The notes beneath the pieces are model-generated. The model made no database searches, was not told the origin of the DNA, and worked only from the letters and a program-made list of their open reading frames with translations. Positions 1 to 5,341 of a DNA stretch of 12,596 nt are shown one piece after another (the stretch's first letter is position 1; the number at the start of each line of letters is the position of its first letter). The translations under genes and the position numbers were made by a program. Source of the stretch: Acidobacteriota bacterium (lineage in GTDB: Bacteria > Acidobacteriota > UBA890); NCBI GenBank assembly GCA_022563115.1, contig JADFNY010000064.1, positions 1 through 12,596 of the forward strand. Reading direction: 5' to 3'.

Positions 1-2
1 GG

Positions 3-485
3 ATCAGGTTCTATTGGAACAGCGGTGTCTTCGCGTACAAGAGAGCTACTCAGTTGTCCCGGTACTATCTTGAGGATGCCTTTAAGTTCATGGACCGGCG
101 CATCGGGCAGTCTCATTCGCAGGTGCACTTCATGGATCAGGTGGTGCTGGGTCTGACCGTCCTGCGTCTGGGCCTGCGGTGGCGAGCCTTGAGCAGCTCG
201 TGCAACTACACGCTGCTTAGTTCAATGCCGCATCAGCTTGAGGAAGCGCGGATTCGTCACGCACGCGTGCTTCACTACCACGACGCGATGGGCCCATCCG
301 CGTGGGGTCCGGTGCTAAGTGCCCTGCAGCCAACGCACCCCCAAGTCCACAACTGGCTGGCGGCACAGGGGCCATTCAAGGACGAGCCACTCTCGCTTCG
401 CCGAGGCCTTCGTGAGGGGCTCCGCATCTATCGAGGGCTGCAGCGGCGAGCCTACTACCGGTCGGCAGGCTTTCAGAAGCTATGA
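3..485 (+). CDS. glycosyltransferase, C-terminal part (5' end outside window)
   Basis: The reading frame is open from the first base of the window, so the start lies upstream; the TTG at 54 is an internal codon, not a start. The visible 160 residues begin with FYWNSGVFAYKR, followed about 30 residues later by HFMDQVVL and then by VLHYHDAMGP. A 'NSGVF...DQ..L...H' series is the usual layout of the acceptor side of GT-A fold sugar transferases (nucleotide-diphospho-sugar transferase / GT8-like), where the Asn-Ser-Gly segment and the Asp-Gln pair line the active site. The donor-binding half with the DxD motif must lie off the left edge. The stop overlaps the start of the next glycosyltransferase (ATGA), which indicates one operon and coupled translation, probably for a surface polysaccharide or glycan. 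The precise family and sugar cannot be fixed from this part. Confidence 0.7.
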   Translation: MRFYWNSGVFAYKRATQLSRYYLEDAFKFMDRRIGQSHSQVHFMDQVVLGLTVLRLGLRWRALSSSCNYTLLSSMPHQLEEARIRHARVLHYHDAMGPSAWGPVLSALQPTHPQVHNWLAAQGPFKDEPLSLRRGLREGLRIYRGLQRRAYYRSAGFQKL

Positions 486-1423
486 CGGCTCAACCAAGGC
501 TCTCCATTCTTATTGTGAGCTTCAACACGCGTGACCTCACGCTTGCGTGCTTGCGGTCTGTACATGAGGGGATTGCCAAGGCCCGGAACGAAGGATGTGA
601 CGTGGTTGTCGTGGACAACGTCTCGACTGACGACTCCGTCAAGGCCATCGCCGCCAGGTTCCCCGACATCAGGCTGATCCGCTCGGAGCGGAATCTCGGC
701 TTCGCCACGGCCAACAACCTTGCGGCAAAGGAGAGTACAGCGGAGTATCTGCTGCTGCTGAACCCGGACACGGTGGTGCTGGATGGGGCGATCGACAGGC
801 TTTTGGCGTTTGCGCGCGAGCATCCGCGGGCTGGGATCTGGGGCGGGCGGACGGTTTTTGCAGACCGGTCGCTGAATCCGGCGTCGTGTTGGGGGCGTCA
901 GACGCCGTGGAGCCTGGTGTGCACGGCGACTGGGCTGAGTTCGCTGCTGCGGGGGTCATCGCTGTTCAACCCGGAGGGGTACGGCGGGTGGAAGCGGGAC
1001 TGCCAGCGGGAGGTGGACATCGTGTCCGGCTGCTTTCTGCTGATCCGCCGTGAGCTTTGGGACCAGCTCGGCGGTTTCGACGAGCGGTTCTTTGTGTACG
1101 GCGAGGATGCGGACCTGTGCCTGCGGGCACGAAAGCTGGGCTATCGACCGATGATTACGCCGGAAGCGACAATCGTGCACTACGGCGGGGCGTCGGAGAA
1201 GGTGCGAGCGGACAAACTGGTGCGACTGCTGACCGCAAAAACGATGCTGATTCGCCAGCACTGGTCGCCGTCGCGGGTGGGGATCGGCGTTCGTCTCCTT
1301 GCGGCCTGGCCCCTTTCGAGGCTGGTCGCGTTCTCTGTGCTTCGCTGCGTGGGATTCAAACGAGACGCCCTCTCGGTCTGGCGTGAGGTCTGGCGTCGAA
1401 AACGAGAGTGGTACGGCCCATGA
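482..1423 (+). CDS. GT2-family glycosyltransferase (rhamnosyltransferase/WbbL-like)
   Basis: This 313-residue protein is complete and has the standard GT2 plan. The N-terminal nucleotide-binding strand is LSILIVSFNTRDL (7-19). VVVVDNVSTDDS (41-52) is the UDP/dTDP-sugar site, NLGFATANN (71-79) follows, and NPDT (94-97) is the DxD equivalent. The acceptor part contains GCFLLIRRELWDQLGGFDE (183-201) and YGEDADLCLRARKLGY (206-221), with the Glu-Asp pair that holds the catalytic base. IVHYGGAS (231-238) follows. This subset of GT2 commonly transfers rhamnose or a related sugar from dTDP-sugar to a lipid-linked glycan at the inner face of the membrane. No true transmembrane helix is evident; the C-terminus (about 265-313) is basic and amphipathic. 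ATG 482 overlaps the stop of the preceding gene by four bases. Donor and acceptor are unknown. Confidence 0.9.
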   Translation: MTAQPRLSILIVSFNTRDLTLACLRSVHEGIAKARNEGCDVVVVDNVSTDDSVKAIAARFPDIRLIRSERNLGFATANNLAAKESTAEYLLLLNPDTVVLDGAIDRLLAFAREHPRAGIWGGRTVFADRSLNPASCWGRQTPWSLVCTATGLSSLLRGSSLFNPEGYGGWKRDCQREVDIVSGCFLLIRRELWDQLGGFDERFFVYGEDADLCLRARKLGYRPMITPEATIVHYGGASEKVRADKLVRLLTAKTMLIRQHWSPSRVGIGVRLLAAWPLSRLVAFSVLRCVGFKRDALSVWREVWRRKREWYGP

Positions 1424-1840
1424 GCGAATTCGTGTCACCCAAATCCCAGGCAGTTGCGCGTTCTTCACAACGAGCTTGGGCTTGGAACAATGCTGCCCAA
1501 AGTTTAACTAGGCCGGTCAAAGTGTGGCTGACACTCTTCTACGAGGGTTAGGTTGGCAGCGTCATTACTTCTGAATCGAGTTTCACAGTTTGCGGAACGT
1601 CTAGCAACGGATGCTGCTCCTTTGACCGCGGACGGCTTGCTCGCGGGAACGCGCGGCGGTCTCCCGGCGGGCTGTGCCGCGGTGGGGGCGAGTGGTGCCG
1701 CAGGCGCGGGGCGATGTGCCGATCGAGGGGCGGATCCTGGCGGGCCTTGATCAATCATGCTGCAAGTTATGACAACGAGCCGGCGGCCAGAGCGATTGTC
1801 CCGCCCGGAAGCCGACGCGGCGTTCCCGCTTCGACCGCGC

Positions 1841-1881
1841 CTGTGCGCAAAACGGTGGCATGGGCACGATCTGTGCGCAAA
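1841..1881. repeat. 30-bp-spaced direct repeat CTGTGCGCAAA
   Basis: The 11-mer CTGTGCGCAAA occurs at 1841-1851 and again at 1871-1881, exactly 30 bp apart (about three helical turns). Similarity continues after each copy, with GTGG at the same offset and a nearby CATG. A degenerate third copy (CCGTGCGTGA, 7 of 10 matches to the first ten bases) falls one more period on, at 1901-1910. Each copy has a TGCGCA core that is its own reverse complement. Position about 100-140 bp ahead of the next start and helical phasing suggest operator sites for a regulator; that role is inference. Confidence 0.45.
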
Positions 1882-1941
1882 TGCGTGGACATGCGAGGGG
1901 CCGTGCGTGACTGTCCCGGCCGGACCGCAATCATCCTCCGA

Positions 1942-1961
1942 CGGGCGCAATGGGGCGCCCG
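1942..1961 (+). promoter_or_regulatory. leader hairpin just upstream of a strong ribosome binding site
   Basis: CGGGCGC (1942-1948) and GCGCCCG (1955-1961) form a perfect 7-bp, all-GC stem with a six-base loop AATGGG. It ends seven bases before the AAGGAGG at 1969-1975. It could shield the leader from degradation or modulate access to the ribosome site. There is no U-tract, so it is not an intrinsic terminator. Confidence 0.4.
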
Positions 1962-1968
1962 CGTGCAC

Positions 1969-1975
1969 AAGGAGG
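1969..1975 (+). promoter_or_regulatory. near-perfect Shine-Dalgarno AAGGAGG
   Basis: AAGGAGG ends six bases before ATG 1982 and three bases before ATG 1979. Normal spacing favours 1982 as the start. No other start in this window has so strong a site, which argues that the downstream small gene is, or recently was, well translated. Confidence 0.75.
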
Positions 1976-1981
1976 CGGATG

Positions 1982-2404
1982 ATGGCCGATTACATTCCCG
2001 CGGCGGACGCGAATTTCGAGAACTGGCAGCAGAACTTCATGAGCGTGCTGAGCAACAACCTCGAACCGCTCGCGCTGCTCCCGAGCGATATCGCCGCGAT
2101 GGTGGCGGGCCAGGCCGTGTGGTCGGTCGCGTACGGGTCGCACATCACGGCCCAGAACGCGGCCAAGGGGGCCACACAGACCAAGGACACGGCGCGGGAC
2201 ACGCTCGAGGAGGAGATCAGGCCTTTCGTCCAGCGGCTGCAGACATCGCCGCTGCTGACCGACGCCCAGGCCGCATGCGCTTCTCCGTTCGTTCTTCGTT
2301 TCCAGCGACGCATCGAATTCGCATCGACGCTCGCGGCACGCTCGAACCCGTCCATTCCCACAACTGGCGGATCGAGGCATTCCTCGAGGCCAACGATGAC
2401 GTAG
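1982..2404 (+). pseudogene. small helical protein of unknown function, apparently truncated and fused out of frame
   Basis: The frame encodes 140 residues beginning MADYIPAADANFENWQQNF. Residues 1 to about 96 read as a coherent, largely helical, Ala/Gln-rich protein with DYIP..D..F..W..NF at the start and a charged helix TKDTARDTLEEEIRPFVQRLQ near 67-87. From memory this resembles the N-terminal half of a hypothetical protein family seen in Planctomycetes and some other bacteria. Members that I recall continue with LGI-type sequence and a fibronectin-like C-terminal domain. Here, after LLTDAQAA, the frame becomes Ser/Arg/Pro-rich nonsense that is actually the next gene read in a different frame (its ATG is at 2275). 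The useful part therefore probably ends near 2266-2274. The ribosome site is intact. A short functional protein cannot be excluded; function is unknown. Confidence 0.5.
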
Positions 2405-2634
2405 CCGAAGCTGCTGCCGCGGCGAAGGCGTTTCTCGCCCGCTGGGTGTCACGTTACGAGGGCAACTGTTTCAACGACGTGGTGCCGTTCGATGAGGTCA
2501 ACCCGACCGCCGAGGAAGTCGCGCGGGTGCTGGCCGAAGAGCTAGCGGCTACCGTTCCGAAGGCAGCGATCGTAGGTGTCGAGGTCGGCGAGGCCGCCGG
2601 TTTCAGCGCCACCTACTGGACAGCACACGAGTAG
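2275..2634 (+). CDS. 6-pyruvoyl-tetrahydropterin synthase / QueD-like protein, divergent
   Basis: This 119-residue protein fits the one-domain PTPS/QueD T-fold. FPATH (9-13) and VHSHNW (26-31) supply the three zinc ligands His13, His27 and His29. NDVVPFDEVNPTAEEVARVL (67-86) is the family's LND..F..NPTAE block, and VEVGEAAGFSATY (102-114) carries the pterin-anchoring Glu106. Standard members make 6-pyruvoyl- or 6-carboxy-tetrahydropterin from dihydroneopterin triphosphate (biopterin or queuosine routes). The catalytic Cys just before HGH is absent (TLEPV here), and the Asp-His pair of the usual LDH motif reads Glu-Gly (62-63). The GMVxDF strand is also replaced by an Ala-rich helix. It may be a paralogue with another reaction, so no symbol is given. 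ATG 2275 coincides with the start of homology. Only a weak AGG lies upstream, and the start falls inside the preceding broken frame. Confidence 0.75.
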   Translation: MRFSVRSSFPATHRIRIDARGTLEPVHSHNWRIEAFLEANDDVAEAAAAAKAFLARWVSRYEGNCFNDVVPFDEVNPTAEEVARVLAEELAATVPKAAIVGVEVGEAAGFSATYWTAHE

Positions 2635-2739
2635 TGCTCCGCCCCACAAACGGTGGTCGCCTGTAGCGACCGCGGCGGAGGCGGATTCACGTAGCGGCGA
2701 CGATCCGATGCGGTGTGCCACCATTTGTGGGCCGGAGCA
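2635..2739. repeat. 105-bp imperfect palindrome between convergent genes
   Basis: Arms of 22 bp at 2635-2656 and 2718-2739 are reverse complements at 20 of 22 positions, separated by 61 bp. The first arm begins at the base after the PTPS-like stop codon, and the second ends 18 bp before the amiC stop. Inside, GGTCGC (2655-2660) and GCGACC (2666-2671) form a second, perfect 6-bp hairpin. On the minus-strand RNA one of the two mismatches becomes a G-U pair. No T-tract follows either arm, so it is not a classic intrinsic terminator. It could be a REP/MITE-type element with terminal inverted repeats or a bidirectional transcription barrier. I see no clear target-site duplication. Confidence 0.6.
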
Positions 2740-2757
2740 TTTGTAGGCCGTGGTGAA

Positions 2758-4479
2758 TCAGCGGCTGCTGAACGCCGTCACCCGGCGCTTGTCAACGTAG
2801 CTCTGCAAGCCGATCTCGATCGCCTCCGCGAGCTCGGAGCGATAAGCGGCGCTCTTGAGCCAGGCCTCTTCCTCCGCGTTGCTCACGAACGAGGCCTCCA
2901 CGAGAATGGCGGGCATCTCGGCGCCGACGAGCACGAAGAAGGGAGCCGTCTTGACGCCCAGGTCATGGACGTTCTGATAGCTCTTGGCGACGTGCATCAC
3001 GAGGCTGTCCTGGATGGAGGCGGCGAGCTCGCTGGATGCACCCTGGAAGTCGTTCTTCATGATCGACTCGAGCATCTTTTCGAGATCGCCCATGCTGCCG
3101 GCCTCGCTCGACGCGTTTTCGCGCGCCGCCGTCTCCGCTGCGCTTGGGTCGAGCGCCATGTCGAGGTAGTAGGTCTCGAAGCCACGCACCCTGCGGTTGC
3201 GGGCCGAGTTGATGTGGATCGAGATGAACAGGTCGGCGTCGACGCCGTTGGCAAAGTCGGTGCGTTCCTGGAGGCTCACCGTGCTGTCGTCCTCACGAGT
3301 CAGCAGAACTTCGTAGCCCGCGGCCCGCAGCCGTTCTGCCAGCGCCAGCGACAGCTGTAGGGTGAGCTGCTTTTCGGTGGCCCCGGTGCGACCGATGGCG
3401 CCCGGGTCGGTACCGCCGTGACCGGGATCGATCACCACCTTGTGAACCCCCAAGCCGAGTTGCTCCGAGATCGACTCTCCCTCGCGCTCCGGCGGTCGCC
3501 GCTCCGAATTCACCCGCGCCGCGACGATAGCGGTGGGAACGTCGATCACGATCCGAAACGGTTTCCCCTCGTTGTCGAGAGTGAACAACGTGTAACGGGC
3601 GGAGTCGTCGAGATCCAAGACCACGCGGACGATTCCCGGCTGGTTGAGCGCAACCCGGACACGAGCAACCGCTTCGCCAGCGATCGAGATCACCTGTTCA
3701 CGCCCCCGAACATCGGCGCCGGGCAGTCTTGCCGGCCTGTCGACGCCCTGCAGATCGATGAACAACCGCTGCGGACTCCGGGCCTCGCCGGTTTGGAATC
3801 GAACCGAGCGATCAAGGTCGAGAACAACGCGGGTGTGGGTGCGGTCGCTGTAGTGCCGCACACCGATCAGCCGCGCCAGATCGCTACTCGTCGCCATCAA
3901 CGATGTTTCGTCGGGCTCGTCCCCGGCGGCCGGCGCCGATGCATCAACGCCCGCCGTCTCGATGTTCGGGTTGGCGCCTACCAGCTCGTTCATCCGGTTG
4001 CGCGCCAGGGTCGCCTGCGGCGCCCCCGGATAGCGTTGCAACAGGCGCGAGTACAGCGACGCCGCACGGGCGCCGCTCCCCGCCTCGGCGTCGATCGCCA
4101 ATCGCAGCAGCGCCTCGGGAGCGTGGGGGCTCGCCGGGTACCGCTGCACGAGGTCCCGGTAGATGTCGAGCTGACGGTCTACCGCCGCATCATCGCCGGA
4201 TCGCGCCCGGCGACCATAGATCCACGAGATCCGCCACAGCGCCTGCGAGGCGAGCGGGCTATCCGGATAGCGAACCGCGACATCGGCAAATGCGTCGGCA
4301 ACCCGCGTCCAGGACGAGGCTTGGCCGGACGGATCCACGACCTCGAGTTGGCGATAGAGTGTTTCGGCCCGCTCGAAGAGCTCCTGCGCCGATGTAGGCA
4401 GAGCGGTAGCGGGGATGGCTACCAAGAGGGTGATCGCGGCGATGAACGATCCGCGGCGGTAATTCTTCGATTTCAGCAT
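2758..4479 (-). CDS. amiC: N-acetylmuramoyl-L-alanine amidase (TPR + AMIN + Amidase_3)
   Basis: This 573-residue periplasmic amidase cuts the bond between MurNAc and L-Ala, separating stem peptides from glycan during septum splitting. A basic N-terminus and hydrophobic stretch (about 11-26) form a signal peptide, with likely cleavage near TSA-QE (31). Residues about 32-168 are TPR-like helices (RYPDSPLA, RYPASPHAPEAL, RYPGAPQA). Residues about 203-316 form the AMIN domain that targets septal peptidoglycan. The Amidase_3 domain (about 346-565) shows all four zinc/catalytic positions: His354 in DPGHGG, Glu369 in ATEKQ, His422 in SIHIN and Glu528 in VEASF. The region 455-485 matches the helix that blocks the active site in AmiA/B/C enzymes awaiting activation. 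The start has GGGAG about seven bases upstream, and a promoter lies at 4543-4572. The TPR front is longer than in E. coli AmiC, so the symbol denotes the type rather than strict orthology. Confidence 0.92.
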   Translation of the reverse strand: MLKSKNYRRGSFIAAITLLVAIPATALPTSAQELFERAETLYRQLEVVDPSGQASSWTRVADAFADVAVRYPDSPLASQALWRISWIYGRRARSGDDAAVDRQLDIYRDLVQRYPASPHAPEALLRLAIDAEAGSGARAASLYSRLLQRYPGAPQATLARNRMNELVGANPNIETAGVDASAPAAGDEPDETSLMATSSDLARLIGVRHYSDRTHTRVVLDLDRSVRFQTGEARSPQRLFIDLQGVDRPARLPGADVRGREQVISIAGEAVARVRVALNQPGIVRVVLDLDDSARYTLFTLDNEGKPFRIVIDVPTAIVAARVNSERRPPEREGESISEQLGLGVHKVVIDPGHGGTDPGAIGRTGATEKQLTLQLSLALAERLRAAGYEVLLTREDDSTVSLQERTDFANGVDADLFISIHINSARNRRVRGFETYYLDMALDPSAAETAARENASSEAGSMGDLEKMLESIMKNDFQGASSELAASIQDSLVMHVAKSYQNVHDLGVKTAPFFVLVGAEMPAILVEASFVSNAEEEAWLKSAAYRSELAEAIEIGLQSYVDKRRVTAFSSR

Positions 4480-4526
4480 GGCACGTCTCCCGACGCGCCT
4501 CCCGATTCAAGAAAGAATAAGCTTCG

Positions 4527-4583
4527 CCCCTGATGCACTCGAAGTATAGCGAGCCAAAACAGCTTGGTGCAATGCGTCAGGGG
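4527..4583. repeat. inverted repeat bracketing the amiC promoter
   Basis: CCCCTGATGCA (4527-4537) and TGCGTCAGGGG (4573-4583) are reverse complements at 10 of 11 positions and lie 35 bp apart. Between them sit the -10 and -35 hexamers of the predicted amiC promoter. The far arm overlaps the stop codon (4577-4579) of the upstream lytic transglycosylase gene. It may be an operator for a dimeric regulator bound on both sides of the promoter, or a hairpin ending the upstream transcript. Confidence 0.5.
4543..4572 (-). promoter_or_regulatory. predicted sigma70-type promoter for amiC
   Basis: On the minus strand, TTGCAC (4572-4567) is followed after 18 bases by TATACT (4548-4543). These match the -35 and -10 consensus at 4/6 and 5/6 positions with acceptable spacing. 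Transcription would begin near 4536, giving a leader of roughly 57 bases before the amiC ATG. It lies entirely in the 97-bp gap after the lytic transglycosylase, so amiC can be expressed apart from the genes upstream. Confidence 0.6.
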
Positions 4584-5239
4584 AGATGCAGGCCCCAAGC
4601 CGACTTACCGCCGCCGAGGCCACGGTAGTAGGCCAGCACCCGATCGACGTACCCACGGGTCTCCGGGTACGGAGGCACCCCGCCATAGCGGGTAACGGCT
4701 CCCTCGCCGGCGTTGTAAGCCGCCAAGACCCTGCGCTGGTCACCGTTGAACTCCTCGATGAGCCAGCGCAAGTACGCCGTTCCGCCGGCGATGTTCTGCT
4801 CCGGATCCCACGGGTTGGCGACGCCGAAGCGGTCGGCGGTGTCCGGCATCAGCTGCATCAGACCCTGTGCGCCCTTCGTCGACAGCGCCCGGGGGTCGAA
4901 CGCCGATTCCGTGGCGATCACCGCCTCGACCAGCCGGGCGTCAACTCCCTGCCGCATCGAGACGTCGGCGATCTGCCGCTGGAACGGCACCGCGGCGCGA
5001 CTCAAGACCGACGCCGGGGCTAGCGAGTAGCGTGTCTCGAGGAACACCTCGGCCCCCTCGACGGGCTCGTTGGTGAAACGGCGCGAGCCGTCCGCTGCGA
5101 CCACGACGTAGATCTGCGCCAGCGCCGACGTTGCCGATAGTGCCGTAAGGACGAGGGCGACAGCCGATGCGCGCAGCAAGGCGCGCACCGTCGGCGAAAG
5201 CGGCGTCATCTGGATCAGGAGCTCAGACAAGCGATTCAT
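4577..5239 (-). CDS. soluble lytic murein transglycosylase (SLT family 1)
   Basis: The 220-residue secreted protein breaks the MurNAc-GlcNAc bond and leaves 1,6-anhydro-MurNAc ends. A hydrophobic signal segment lies near 20-41 (cleavage likely at ALA-QI). IYVVVAADGSRRFTNEP (43-59) is a small DUF4124-type module often placed before SLT domains. The SLT domain spans about 88-205: catalytic Glu111 in ATESAFDPRALSTKGAQGLMQ, then LMP, NI.GGTAYL (149-157), AAYNAGEGAV (173-182) and PPYPETRGYVDRVL (189-202). All family landmarks are present. The annotated ATG is preceded directly by nine C residues (plus-strand G 5240-5248) with no Shine-Dalgarno. ATG 5207-5209 (Met11) is an alternative start that keeps the signal peptide. 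It follows alaS after about 100 bp on the same strand and precedes amiC, another peptidoglycan enzyme. Confidence 0.9.
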   Translation of the reverse strand: MNRLSELLIQMTPLSPTVRALLRASAVALVLTALSATSALAQIYVVVAADGSRRFTNEPVEGAEVFLETRYSLAPASVLSRAAVPFQRQIADVSMRQGVDARLVEAVIATESAFDPRALSTKGAQGLMQLMPDTADRFGVANPWDPEQNIAGGTAYLRWLIEEFNGDQRRVLAAYNAGEGAVTRYGGVPPYPETRGYVDRVLAYYRGLGGGKSAWGLHLP

Positions 5240-5341
5240 GGGGGGGGGTAGGGTTCGATTCCGGCAAGAGGCTACCGCGTCGACAACGCACCAAACTAGC
5301 CCAATTTTGTTCCGCCGCCCGCAGCGGCACCGGGGCGTTGT

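Larger units (their letters stand above)
1424..1978 (+). other. 555-bp region without a convincing gene
   Basis: The longest open frames here lack family motifs. The minus-strand frame at 1504-1968 is a low-complexity Arg/Ala/Pro/His string of the kind GC-rich non-coding DNA produces. Just after the glycosyltransferase, a weak hairpin (AGTGT 1521-1525 with ACACT 1531-1535) is too short to call a terminator. The stretch around 1640-1740 is strongly G-rich. The second half holds a direct repeat (1841-1881) and a hairpin (1942-1961) directly ahead of a strong ribosome site, so at least the last 140 bases look like a promoter/leader for the next gene. I recognise no tRNA or known RNA family. Confidence 0.5.

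Noticed and set aside
54..485. TTG at 54 as the start of the first gene
   Set aside because: The frame is open and family-like (FYWNSGVFAYKR) right back to the first base, so this is a truncated gene and not a short one.
1521..1535. AGTGT/ACACT hairpin after the GT2 gene as a terminator
   Set aside because: Only five base pairs, low GC and no T-tract on the plus strand.
1504..1968. 154-codon minus-strand frame in the gene-free region
   Set aside because: Low-complexity Arg/Ala/Pro/His composition, no ribosome site or motif. Its internal repeat AHR...CHRFAHR simply reflects the DNA direct repeat.
3418..4533. 371-codon open frame on the plus strand
   Set aside because: Antisense to the amidase, which has a signal peptide, AMIN domain and full zinc site. 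The product is Arg/Pro-rich with no family pattern.
5249..5263. GGTTCGATTCC resembling a tRNA T-loop
   Set aside because: The flanking bases do not form a T-stem and no acceptor, D or anticodon arm precedes it, so it is taken as chance.
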